Shown here piece by piece: positions 36,588-44,380 of a DNA stretch of 56,318 nucleotides (positions are counted from its first letter, which is position 1; every line of letters begins with the position of its first letter). Position numbers and translations under genes: made by a program. The stretch lies in NCBI GenBank assembly GCA_017479265.1, contig JAFVCK010000014.1, positions 1-56,318 of the forward strand, in the 5' to 3' direction. The notes beneath the pieces are model-generated. The model was not told where the DNA came from. It saw nothing but the letters and a program-made list of their open reading frames with translations, and ran no database searches. The stretch comes from Bacteroidales bacterium. Its GTDB lineage: Bacteria; Bacteroidota; Bacteroidia; Bacteroidales; UBA932.

Positions 36588-37626
36588 ATCTTTCCATGAA
36601 TTTTTCGGCGCTTGAGCGCACATATTCAGCTATCTTCCACTTGGAAGCCGCATCTTCGGGTACAAGTATCTTGCCGCCGGCCGCCATTTCATGTCCGCCA
36701 CCATGAAAATACTCCCTGGCAAGCAGATTGGCCGACACTCCCCTCTTGGACCTCACGGACACCCTTACCTGGCCGTCATTCTCTTCTTTGACCAGAATGC
36801 TCATCTTCACCTTCCCGATCGCAAGGGGCTGGTTTACAAGACCTTCCGCATCGCCTTCGCCTATCTGGTACTTCTCCTTTATCTCCGAGGTGAGGAACAT
36901 CGTCGCCACTCCGCTGCGGGATATTTCCAGCTCGTCCTTGAGCATTTCGCCGAAAAGGCGCACGCGGTTCTCCCCGTAGTTGTTATACAGCCGGGAGATT
37001 ATATCGTCGCGGTCCACCCCTGCGGCAAGCAGCATGGAGGCCATGCTGAAAGTAGAAGGGAACACGGAGTTGGCGAAATTGTTGGTGTCCGTGGTCATGC
37101 CGACCATGAGGGCCTGCCTTGTCCTTTCGGGCAGCTTCCCCGCGTCCGAATCCACGCCGTCAAGTGACAGCAGCACCCAGAACAGCAGTTCGCTCGCCGA
37201 GGAAATTTCGGTCTCGGAAAAGCAAATGTCGAAATCCGCTGCGGAAGGATTGAGATGATGGTCTATCAGCACCTTGGGAGCGGGGCAGGCGCGAAGACAG
37301 TCCGCCATGGCCTCGGTACGCTCGAAACTGTTGAAGTCCAGGCATACCAGGAGGTCGGAGGAAGCAATACGCTCGCGGCAGGACTCCTCCGAGAGGGAAA
37401 AAATGCTCACCGGAAGGCCTTCGGCGGCGAAAGAAACCGCCGGCGGGACAGGAGTGGGAAATATGACCATGACATCCTTGCGAGCCTCCTGGAGGAAGGT
37501 GCACAGGGCGCAGGAACTCCCCACGGCATCCCCGTCCGGATGGGTATGGGATACTATGGTAACCCTGCCGCTGCGCTCAAGCAGCCGCTGCAGGGCCCCG
37601 GTCTTTGTCTTTTCTATCGCGTACAT
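36577..37626 (-). CDS. DHH/DHHA1 phosphoesterase (NrnA-like oligoribonuclease/pAp phosphatase)
   Basis: 349-aa cytoplasmic phosphoesterase. The metal-site motifs are THPDGDAVGSS (residues ~28-38), CLDFNSFER, LIDHHLN (the DHH) and GMTTDTNNF. The C-terminal DHHA1 domain ends in GGGHEMAAGG. NrnA-type enzymes degrade nano-RNA and 3'-phosphoadenosine-5'-phosphate. First gene of a six-gene minus-strand operon with a short leader. Confidence 0.92.
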   Translation of the reverse strand: MYAIEKTKTGALQRLLERSGRVTIVSHTHPDGDAVGSSCALCTFLQEARKDVMVIFPTPVPPAVSFAAEGLPVSIFSLSEESCRERIASSDLLVCLDFNSFERTEAMADCLRACPAPKVLIDHHLNPSAADFDICFSETEISSASELLFWVLLSLDGVDSDAGKLPERTRQALMVGMTTDTNNFANSVFPSTFSMASMLLAAGVDRDDIISRLYNNYGENRVRLFGEMLKDELEISRSGVATMFLTSEIKEKYQIGEGDAEGLVNQPLAIGKVKMSILVKEENDGQVRVSVRSKRGVSANLLAREYFHGGGHEMAAGGKILVPEDAASKWKIAEYVRSSAEKFMERYEN

Positions 37627-37641
37627 AATTTTTTATCCGTG

Positions 37642-37649
37642 CAAATTTA
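37642..37649 (-). promoter_or_regulatory. Promoter -7 box of the DHH-to-clp operon
   Basis: Minus-strand TAAATTTG matches TAnnTTTG, 15 bp before the DHH ATG at 37626. No convincing TTG at 20 bp. Divergent from the promoter at 37659-37689. Confidence 0.55.
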
Positions 37650-37658
37650 ATCAAAATC

Positions 37659-37689
37659 TTGTATTTGATAAATCATTTTCATAACTTTG
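37659..37689 (+). promoter_or_regulatory. Promoter of the pilin-like/DUF3822/rsmD operon
   Basis: TTG (37659-37661), 20-bp spacer, TAACTTTG (37682-37689): a full match to the window's promoter pattern. The leader to the ATG at 37723 is about 25-30 nt. Confidence 0.72.
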
Positions 37690-37722
37690 CGAGAACTTTG
37701 ACAAAAATAAAAATACACAATA

Positions 37723-38412
37723 ATGAACAAAGCATTAAAAATCACTCTCGAAGTCGCACTGCTGGCAATCTGCGCTTTCATAGCATACGCCATCGTGCAG
37801 AGCATCATGGAGCCCGTCAACTTCAACAAGCAGACTGAAGCACGCAAGGCGGTCGCCGTTCAGCGCCTTAAGGACATCCGCACCCTCGAGGTTGCCTACA
37901 AGGGTGTCACCGGCCACTATACAGCCGACCTCGACTCCCTCATCCTCTTCTACAACTCCGGCAAGATGGACATCACCATGCAGGTTGGTTCCAACGACGA
38001 CTCCCTCGCGGTGGTCAACACCGAGAAGCTCAAGAAGCAGAACCGCAAGATTACTCCCCAGGAGATGTACGAGCGTTACCTCAAGGGCGAGAACCTCGTG
38101 TTCTCCATCAAGAACAGCATCCCCGTCAAGGACACCCTGTTCAAGCATCGCGCAGACTTCGTCATCGACTCCATCAAGTACATTCCTTTCTCAGGAAAGC
38201 AGATAGTCGAGACCGATGCCATCATAAAGACCGTTTCCGGCGTTGAAGTTCCTCTGTTCGAGGCCAAGATGCCCTACAGGGCTCTCCTCAAGGGTCTTGA
38301 CAACCAGCTCCGCATCAACCTCGATGCAGACTGCAGGGCTTCCAACAGGTACGAAGGCCTCCAGGTAGGCAGCATCACCGCACCTAACAACAATGCAGGA
38401 AACTGGGAGTAA
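37723..38412 (+). CDS. Conserved single-pass membrane protein with pilin-like layout
   Basis: 229 aa, not assigned to a named family. A 6-residue positive N-terminus and one hydrophobic helix (residues ~7-28) are followed by a helical stretch (AVQRLKDIRTLEVAYKGVTG, then HYTADLDSLI) that resembles type II pseudopilins and minor pilins; no prepilin-peptidase Gly-Phe-Thr site is evident. The rest is an alpha/beta domain in the periplasm. Codon choice is strongly biased (CTC, ATC, AAG, mostly CGC/CGT for Arg), unlike rsmD downstream, which suggests high expression. First in an operon with DUF3822 and rsmD. Confidence 0.7.
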   Translation: MNKALKITLEVALLAICAFIAYAIVQSIMEPVNFNKQTEARKAVAVQRLKDIRTLEVAYKGVTGHYTADLDSLILFYNSGKMDITMQVGSNDDSLAVVNTEKLKKQNRKITPQEMYERYLKGENLVFSIKNSIPVKDTLFKHRADFVIDSIKYIPFSGKQIVETDAIIKTVSGVEVPLFEAKMPYRALLKGLDNQLRINLDADCRASNRYEGLQVGSITAPNNNAGNWE

Positions 38413-38416
38413 TATC

Positions 38417-39097
38417 ATGCTCTCCGGCAATACAGGAATATCCATTCAAGTCTCCTTGGGTGGATATTCTTTTAAAGTATATGGCCGGGGGGAGGAACGT
38501 TCGTCCGGATGGCTCGGAGCCGAGAGGATTTTCACCACTCCGGAGTTCCAGGTGCGCTATGACAGCGTCGAGATTTCCCTTCTCACGCCCAAGTGTACCC
38601 TCGTACCGGCCAATTTCTTCACGCCCCAGACGGCGAGGGCCTGCCTGGGAGAGGTAGTCAGGCTGCGCGAGAGCGACGCGGTGGAGCAGGTGCCCGTCCC
38701 CTCCCTCGGCGCGGTGCTGGTGTTCTCCAATTCCATCGACGAGTCCCTTTCCAAGGTCATAGCCCAGACCGTTTTCACCACCTCCGGAGACAGCGCAAGG
38801 GTCCTGCCCGAAATGTACTACATGCTCAGGGACCTGTCCAAATGCACGGAGTACAACAAGATAATCGCTTCATACCGTGACGGCTGGCTGCATCTGGCCA
38901 TAGCCCAGGGCAAGAGCCTTCTGCTGAGCAACGTGTACGAGGCTGTCGACTTCACCACGGCCGAGTACTTCATATTCCTGGCCATGAAGAAGCTGCAGCT
39001 CAACCCCGAGCTCAGCACCATTTCCTTCCGCACTCCCCTCTCCCCTTCCGAGGAAATGTCCCTTTACAGGTACTTCAAATCAGTGGAAGTGCTATGA
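38417..39097 (+). CDS. DUF3822-family protein
   Basis: 226-aa protein of the Bacteroidota DUF3822 family, recognised by order with rsmD and by its pattern (SIQVSLGGYSFKVY at the start, LVFSNSIDESLSKVIAQ..TTSGDSARVLPEMYYML in the middle). An actin-like fold has, as far as I recall, been reported for a Bacteroides member; that is memory, not derived here. I prefer the start at 38417, which has GGGAG 8 bp upstream and leaves a 4-bp gap to the preceding gene; a Met at 38393 would overlap it. The stop overlaps rsmD (ATGA). Confidence 0.75.
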   Translation: MLSGNTGISIQVSLGGYSFKVYGRGEERSSGWLGAERIFTTPEFQVRYDSVEISLLTPKCTLVPANFFTPQTARACLGEVVRLRESDAVEQVPVPSLGAVLVFSNSIDESLSKVIAQTVFTTSGDSARVLPEMYYMLRDLSKCTEYNKIIASYRDGWLHLAIAQGKSLLLSNVYEAVDFTTAEYFIFLAMKKLQLNPELSTISFRTPLSPSEEMSLYRYFKSVEVL

Positions 39098-39627
39098 GGA
39101 TAATCGGAGGCACGCTGAAGGGCAAGGTCATAGACCCGCCGGCAGGATACAACGCCCGTCCCACCACGGATTTCGCCCGAGAGGCCCTTTTCGACATACT
39201 TTCCAATGAATACGAATTCGAAGACCTCAAGGTGCTGGACCTTTTCTCAGGCACGGGAGCCATATCCTTCGAGTTCATATCCAGGGGCGTAGGCCATGTC
39301 TGGTGCGTGGAAATGTCCCCCGTCAACGCCTCCTTCATCTCCGCCCAGGCCCGAAAGCTGGGGATACGCAACCTCAGCGTAGTGCGTCACAACGTGTTCG
39401 ATTTCATTCCTCTGTGTACGGAGAAATTCGACCTCGTTTTCGCAGACCCGCCTTATGCCCTTGAAGGCATAGAGACCCTCCCCGAGAGGATACTGTCCTC
39501 CGGCATGCTGCACCCGGGCGGCTACTTCATCCTGGAGCATGGAGGGGACCACGATTTCACGAAAAACCCCGCCTTCGTCAAGGAAAGACGATACGGCAGG
39601 GTCCATTTCACTTTCTTCGAAGCGTAG
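39094..39627 (+). CDS. rsmD: 16S rRNA (guanine966-N2)-methyltransferase RsmD
   Basis: 177-aa SAM-dependent methyltransferase acting on G966 of 16S rRNA in the assembled 30S particle. Family landmarks: MRIIGGTLKGKVIDPP at the N-terminus, RPTTDFAREALFDIL, the SAM loop LDLFSGTGAISFEFISRG (residues ~49-66) and the catalytic DPPY (FADPPYALEG). Length is normal. It overlaps DUF3822 by 4 bp and ends 3 bp from the convergent phosphorylase. Confidence 0.95.
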   Translation: MRIIGGTLKGKVIDPPAGYNARPTTDFAREALFDILSNEYEFEDLKVLDLFSGTGAISFEFISRGVGHVWCVEMSPVNASFISAQARKLGIRNLSVVRHNVFDFIPLCTEKFDLVFADPPYALEGIETLPERILSSGMLHPGGYFILEHGGDHDFTKNPAFVKERRYGRVHFTFFEA

Positions 39628-39630
39628 GCG

Positions 39631-40500
39631 CTATCTTGTCATCCTGTCCACAGCCAGTTCGACCAGCCCCCTGACCTGGGGCTTGTAGTCGGGATTGGAG
39701 CTCTTGAGATAGCGGTTGGCGATAGCGCAGCACACCGTGCAGGCATTGTGTCCGAGCAGTGCGGCCAGACCGGCCAGTGGCGCTCCTTCCATCTCGAAGT
39801 TGGTAATCCTGTAGTCGTCAAAACGGAAAGACTCTATCTTGTCCAGCATGTCCGGCATGGCCAGAGGCAGGCGGACCACCCTTCCCTGGGGGCCGTAGAA
39901 ACCGGGAGCGGATATGGTCACTCCCTTGACGGTGCAGTCGGCGAGTTTCTCGATAATCTTGTCGCTGGCCTTCACGAAATAGGGAGAGGCTATCCTGGGG
40001 TCCCAGTCCATGTGCTTCTTGAAGTCTTCCTCAACCTTCTCCAGCGCAATCCTGCTCCTGCCCCCATACCAGTTCAGCACTCCGTCGAAGCCGACGGAAA
40101 TGTGGGAGAGTATATAAGAGCCAAGGGGAATATCGGCGTGGAGAGCGCCTGAAGTGCCTATCCTGAGGATATTCAGGGACTTATGTTCGGGCTTTACCTC
40201 GCGGGTGGCGAAATCCACGTTGGCCAGGGCATCCAGCTCCGTCATCACTATGTCTATGTTGTCGGGGCCGATTCCGTGGGACAGCACGGTGAGGCGCTTG
40301 CCGTTGTGCCAGCCGGTCACGGACACGAATTCGCGGGATGCGTGACGGAATTCTATGTTCTCCAGATATTCGGCCACCATGTCAACCCTGCCGGGGTCTC
40401 CTACCAGGATGACGTTGTCTGCCAATTCTTCGGGACGCAGATGTATGTGGAACGCTGAGCCGTCGTCATTGATTATAAGTTCGGATTCAGGAATTCTCAT
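39631..40500 (-). CDS. Nucleoside phosphorylase (uridine-phosphorylase type)
   Basis: 289-aa PNP/UDP-family enzyme that cleaves nucleosides with phosphate to base and ribose-1-phosphate. The phosphate-binding segment is NVILVGDPGRVDMVAEYL. SHGIGPDNIDIVMTELDAL, RIGTSGALHADIPLGSYI and TNFEMEGAPLAGLAALLGH (substrate-binding Met-Glu) are present. This resembles Bacteroidota uridine phosphorylases, but base preference is not provable. Single gene with its own -7 box. Confidence 0.9.
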   Translation of the reverse strand: MRIPESELIINDDGSAFHIHLRPEELADNVILVGDPGRVDMVAEYLENIEFRHASREFVSVTGWHNGKRLTVLSHGIGPDNIDIVMTELDALANVDFATREVKPEHKSLNILRIGTSGALHADIPLGSYILSHISVGFDGVLNWYGGRSRIALEKVEEDFKKHMDWDPRIASPYFVKASDKIIEKLADCTVKGVTISAPGFYGPQGRVVRLPLAMPDMLDKIESFRFDDYRITNFEMEGAPLAGLAALLGHNACTVCCAIANRYLKSSNPDYKPQVRGLVELAVDRMTR

Positions 40501-40529
40501 AGTTTTGCTATTTTTAATAAAACAAAGGG

Positions 40530-40537
40530 CAAATATA
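40530..40537 (-). promoter_or_regulatory. Nucleoside phosphorylase promoter -7 box
   Basis: Minus-strand TATATTTG matches TAnnTTTG, 29 bp before the ATG at 40500; no TTG at 20 bp. Confidence 0.5.
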
Positions 40538-40558
40538 GTTTTTTCCTTTGAAAATTCC

Positions 40559-40566
40559 TATTTTTG
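40559..40566 (+). promoter_or_regulatory. DUF4293 gene promoter -7 box
   Basis: TATTTTTG matches TAnnTTTG, 33 bp before the ATG at 40600; divergent from the phosphorylase box, 21 bp away. Confidence 0.5.
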
Positions 40567-40599
40567 CATCCCAAATGAAGGAAAACAATTTTTAGAATT

Positions 40600-41034
40600 A
40601 TGTGGCAAAGAGTACAAACATTGTATCTGGGTATTTCGACTATCCTCATAGGAGTGATGTTCTTTACGGCAAAGGCGACCGGACTTTCGGAAGGCGGCGG
40701 AATCGTTGAACTGAAGTTCATAGACTATATCCCCTACCTTGTCCTGCTGATTGTCATTTCCCTTCTGAATATCCTGGCCCTGACCACCTACAAGCACAGG
40801 GTCTTCCAAATGAGGACAGCCATGCTCACCGCCATCATCACCCTGGCCCTCCAGATATGGCTAGGCATAGACTTCTACTTCACCCACGCCGAGTATGTGT
40901 TCAAGCTCCCCGCGATTTTCCCCATAATCTGCGTGATTCTGGACCTGCTGGCCTTCCGCGGCATCCTGGCCGACCAGCTTCTGGTCGAAAGCGCCTACCA
41001 TTTGAGGAAGGCCCGCCGAGACCGCCGCAAATAA
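40600..41034 (+). CDS. DUF4293-family membrane protein
   Basis: 144 aa with four hydrophobic helices (LYLGISTILIGVMFF, YLVLLIVISLLNILAL, MLTAIITLALQIWLGI, IFPIICVILDLLAF) and a basic C-terminus (KARRDRRK). The MWQRVQTLYL start is typical of DUF4293, a Bacteroidota family of unknown function. A strong hairpin terminator follows directly. Confidence 0.85.
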   Translation: MWQRVQTLYLGISTILIGVMFFTAKATGLSEGGGIVELKFIDYIPYLVLLIVISLLNILALTTYKHRVFQMRTAMLTAIITLALQIWLGIDFYFTHAEYVFKLPAIFPIICVILDLLAFRGILADQLLVESAYHLRKARRDRRK

Positions 41035-41063
41035 AAAAAGTGCTGCCCGCCCGGGCAGCACTT
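41033..41063 (-). terminator. Terminator of the ackA-acyltransferase operon (also stops the DUF4293 gene)
   Basis: 10-bp perfect stem AAGTGCTGCC/GGCAGCACTT with a 6-nt CG-rich loop. On the minus strand it runs into seven T residues, 20 bp after the acyltransferase stop. On the plus strand the tail is only moderately T-rich. Confidence 0.85.
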
Positions 41064-41082
41064 GTCGTTTACAAGTAAAAAA

Positions 41083-41991
41083 CTATTTCACGAACATAAC
41101 AGCCTCGGCGATGGAATTGAGCTTGGTATCCACGCTGTCGGCGCGGCTCGCAAGGACGCAAGGCACCTTCGTTCCGACCAGCATACCGGCCTGACGGACA
41201 CCTGTCGCAAGCTTGGAATTGGTCTTCCAGAACACATTGGCGGACTCGATGTTGGGGAACACGAGGCAGTCGGCATCACCGGCAACGGGGCTGACCAGCT
41301 TCTTGATTTCAACGGACTCCTTGTCAATGGCCACATCCAGGGCCAGAGGACCGTCCCCTATGCAACCCTTGATCTGACCGCGGTCACACATCTTGGCAAG
41401 CATGGCAGCTTCCATGCAGGCGGGCATGGAATCCAGCATCTGCTCGGAAGCGGCGATGAAGGCCACCTTGGGCTTCTGTATGCCGAAAGACTGCGCTACA
41501 CCCGTCACGAAACCGGCCAGCTTGACCTTCTGCCTGAAATCAGGAGCAGGAATAACGGCCATGTCGGTCAGGAAAACAAGCTTGTGGTAATTGGGGTTCT
41601 CGATAACGCCCACATGGCTCAGAAGGCCCTTTGGAGGCAGAAGACCGGTCTCCTTGTTAAGGATGGCGCGGAGGAACTTGTCGGTGGAGCAAAGGCCCTT
41701 CATAAGTATGTCGCCCTCACCGTCATGGACCATCTGGACAGCCTTTGCGACAGCCTTCAGCTCCACGGGCTCGTTGACAATCTCGAACTTGGCAACATCA
41801 ATGCCCGACTTTGCGCAGACATCCTTGATAAGATTCTCGTCACCTACGAGGATTGCCTTGACAAATCCGAGGTCGGCAGCCTTGGAGGCAGCCTCAATAG
41901 TGTGCTCATCGACGGCCCAGGCGGCCACCATTCTCTTGCAGATTCCCTTCTCGCGGAGCTCCGCAAAAACATCGTTGAAATTGGTTATCAT
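41083..41991 (-). CDS. Phosphate acetyl/butyryltransferase (Ptb-like)
   Basis: 302-aa enzyme of the Pta/Ptb family that exchanges the CoA of an acyl-CoA for phosphate. GEGDILMKGLCSTDKFLRAIL, LSHVGVIENPNY, DMAVIPAPDFRQKV and GDGPLALDVAIDKE are characteristic of the short phosphate butyryltransferase branch rather than the long Pta. It sits 4 bp after an acetate-kinase-like gene, so together they would make ATP from an acyl-CoA; acetyl-CoA is the likelier substrate given the kinase, but this is inference. The start at 41991 is chosen because the longer frame overlaps ackA. Confidence 0.88.
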   Translation of the reverse strand: MITNFNDVFAELREKGICKRMVAAWAVDEHTIEAASKAADLGFVKAILVGDENLIKDVCAKSGIDVAKFEIVNEPVELKAVAKAVQMVHDGEGDILMKGLCSTDKFLRAILNKETGLLPPKGLLSHVGVIENPNYHKLVFLTDMAVIPAPDFRQKVKLAGFVTGVAQSFGIQKPKVAFIAASEQMLDSMPACMEAAMLAKMCDRGQIKGCIGDGPLALDVAIDKESVEIKKLVSPVAGDADCLVFPNIESANVFWKTNSKLATGVRQAGMLVGTKVPCVLASRADSVDTKLNSIAEAVMFVK

Positions 41992-41995
41992 GTTT

Positions 41996-43210
41996 TTAAT
42001 CTTCCAGTTCTTGTACAATATGCATGGTATCGCGGGCTATGACAAGCTCCTCGTCGGTGGTAATGAGGGCCACCTTGACCTTCGAATCGGGGGCGGACAC
42101 GACGGCATCCTCTCCGAATGCGGTATTGGCATCATAGTCTATCTTGATACCCAGATAGTTGAAATTCTCGCATACACGGCGGCGCAGGCGGGAATTGTGC
42201 TCGCCTATGCCTCCCGTGAACACTATGAGGTCCACGCCGTCAAGCACAGCCACGTACATGCCTATGTTCTTGATAAGGTCGTAGGTGAGCTTCTTGAGGG
42301 CTAGCTTGGCCCTCTTGTCGCCCTCGGAAGCCAGGTCGCTCAGGTCGCGGCAGTCCGAAGTCTTGCCGGAAAGGCCGAGGAAGCCGCTCTTCTTGTTCAT
42401 CACCTCCGTCATCTGGTCGGGAGCAAGGTTCTCCTTCTTCATGATATAGGGAATGATGTTGGCATCTATGTTGCCGCAGCGGGTACCCATGATCATGCCC
42501 TCAAGAGGGGTGAATCCCATGGAAGTATCGACGACCTTGCCGTTGAGTATGGCGCTGACGCTGCTGCCGTTGCCTATATGGCAGGTGATTATCTTGGAAT
42601 TGTTCAGGTCCAGTCCGCAGAAACGGGCTCCCTTCTCGGCCACGAACTTGTGGCTGGTACCGTGGGCACCGTAGCGGCGCACATGATACTTCTCGTAATA
42701 CTCGTAAGGAAGGGCGTACATGTATGCATAGTCAGGCATGGTCTGATGATATGCAGTGTCGAACGTCACGACCTGGGGAACGGAAGGAAGCACCTCGCCC
42801 ACGGCATGTATGCCGAGCAGGTGGGCGGGATTGTGCAGCGGGGCGAAATCGCAGCAGATTTCTATCTTGCGCAGAACGTCATCGTTGACCAGGGCGCTGG
42901 AAGAGAAGAAATCCGCACCTTGCACGATACGGTGTCCCACGGCCTCGATGTCGTCCATGGAATCAAGGACACCGGTCTTGGGATTCGTGAGAGCGTCGAG
43001 AACCAGTTTCATGCCAACCTTATGGTCGGGAACCGGTATGTCGAGAACCTGGGCTTCCTTGCCCGTAGGCTTATACTGGAAAATACCGGAAGGAAGTCCG
43101 ATTTTCTCCACAATACCTTTGGCGATGAGGTCGAACACATCATCGCTCTTCATATCAAGAAGTTGATACTTGATTGAAGAACTACCGCAGTTGATTACAA
43201 GTATTATCAT
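41996..43210 (-). CDS. ackA: Acetate kinase
   Basis: 404-aa ASKHA-fold kinase making ATP and acetate from acetyl phosphate in fermentation. Motifs: INCGSSSIKYQL at the N-terminus, VTFDTAYHQTMP, RRYGAHGTSHKFV, HIGNGSSVSAI and FTGGIGEHN. The nucleotide-site segment reads GTRCGNIDANI, where many acetate kinases have GTRSGDIDP. Length fits the family. First gene of a two-gene operon with a phosphate acyltransferase, with a full TTG-N20-TAACTTTG promoter. Confidence 0.95.
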   Translation of the reverse strand: MIILVINCGSSSIKYQLLDMKSDDVFDLIAKGIVEKIGLPSGIFQYKPTGKEAQVLDIPVPDHKVGMKLVLDALTNPKTGVLDSMDDIEAVGHRIVQGADFFSSSALVNDDVLRKIEICCDFAPLHNPAHLLGIHAVGEVLPSVPQVVTFDTAYHQTMPDYAYMYALPYEYYEKYHVRRYGAHGTSHKFVAEKGARFCGLDLNNSKIITCHIGNGSSVSAILNGKVVDTSMGFTPLEGMIMGTRCGNIDANIIPYIMKKENLAPDQMTEVMNKKSGFLGLSGKTSDCRDLSDLASEGDKRAKLALKKLTYDLIKNIGMYVAVLDGVDLIVFTGGIGEHNSRLRRRVCENFNYLGIKIDYDANTAFGEDAVVSAPDSKVKVALITTDEELVIARDTMHIVQELED

Positions 43211-43229
43211 ATTTTTGAAATTTCTTTGG

Positions 43230-43260
43230 CAAAGTTACTGAATTATCACTATTTTAGCAA
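43230..43260 (-). promoter_or_regulatory. ackA promoter
   Basis: Minus-strand TAACTTTG (43230-43237) with TTG (43258-43260) exactly 20 bp upstream; leader about 15 nt. Confidence 0.7.
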
Positions 43261-43276
43261 TAGTTTTTGAGAAAGC

Positions 43277-44362
43277 ATGACTTCGGGAAGAGAAATAGAA
43301 ATCATCAGCATTCCATTTGTGGCAGGCATAGCGGCAGGAGCACTTGCCGTGGCCGCATTTCCGCCCGCCGGGCTCTACCCGCTGGTCTCCCTCAGCATGC
43401 TTCTCGCCATCGGAAGCGCCGCTGTTCTTCTGAGGCGAAGGGACCTTCTGACCATGGCTCTGCTGTTTGTATCTACCGGACTGTTCTGCGCGCTTTCGAG
43501 CCATATAGGAGATGGAGGCGGGAGCGAAGGCCCCATGCAGGGTGCGGCGCTATGGCTGCGAAGACTGGTGGACAGCATACCCTTCCCCCACGAAGACACT
43601 TCGGCCCTTGTCAAGGCTCTCACGACAGGAGACAGGAACTCCCTGGACAAAGGACTCGTGAGCACCTTCCGAAAGGCAGGAGCAGCCCACATACTCGCAC
43701 TCTCGGGAATGCACCTCGGCATAGTGTACGGCATGCTCGCATGGCTTCTCAAGCCGTTGGGCAACAGCACTTTGGCAAGGAAGATAAGATACGCCCTCAT
43801 AATTTCGGCCTGCGCCCTGTACAGCCTGGCGACAGGGGCCGGGCCTTCCATAGTCCGCGCCTTCATATTCATTTTCCTATGGGAAACGGCCAGGATAACA
43901 GGTCGCAAGGCAAGCCCCATGAAGGTCTGGTGCGGAGGACTTGTCATCCAGCTGGCCGTCATGCCTTCGGTCATCACATCCGCGGGCTTCCAGCTATCCT
44001 ATCTCGCAATGGCAGGCATATTAATCCTGTTCCCCGCGCTGAAAGAATGGTATCCGTCCGAGGGTGAAAGCCGCCTTTCTGCCAGGCTTAACCTTCCACG
44101 GCGCATCTGGGAGGCGGCAGCCCTGGCCATTTCCTGCCAGGTGTTCACCGCTCCCCTCTCCTGCGCCCTCTTCGGCACCTTTCCCAAATACTTCCTGCTG
44201 ACCAACCTGCTTGCAATGCCCCTGTCCGGATTGCTGATGGGGCTGTCTGCCGTCACCATGGCCCTGAGCGCCGCCGGCATCTGCCCGCACATACTGATAC
44301 TGGCAGACGATGCAGTCTGCCAGTCACTTATAAATGTCCTTGAAATAATCGCCGGAATCTGA
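43277..44362 (+). CDS. Short ComEC/Rec2-type competence-domain membrane protein
   Basis: 361 aa with many hydrophobic helices. ALTTGDRNSLDKGLVSTFRKAGAAHILALSGMHLGIVYG (residues ~114-152) is the core ComEC competence signature, and FQLSYLAMAGILIL and QVFTAPLSCALFG are also typical. ComEC forms the inner-membrane channel for incoming DNA. This copy lacks both the N-terminal OB-like domain and the C-terminal metallo-beta-lactamase domain of full-length (about 700 aa) ComEC. No other competence gene is near. A TAGTTTTTG just upstream is an imperfect promoter candidate. Confidence 0.88.
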   Translation: MTSGREIEIISIPFVAGIAAGALAVAAFPPAGLYPLVSLSMLLAIGSAAVLLRRRDLLTMALLFVSTGLFCALSSHIGDGGGSEGPMQGAALWLRRLVDSIPFPHEDTSALVKALTTGDRNSLDKGLVSTFRKAGAAHILALSGMHLGIVYGMLAWLLKPLGNSTLARKIRYALIISACALYSLATGAGPSIVRAFIFIFLWETARITGRKASPMKVWCGGLVIQLAVMPSVITSAGFQLSYLAMAGILILFPALKEWYPSEGESRLSARLNLPRRIWEAAALAISCQVFTAPLSCALFGTFPKYFLLTNLLAMPLSGLLMGLSAVTMALSAAGICPHILILADDAVCQSLINVLEIIAGI

Positions 44363-44380
44363 GAAGCTGTTTTGAAGGCC

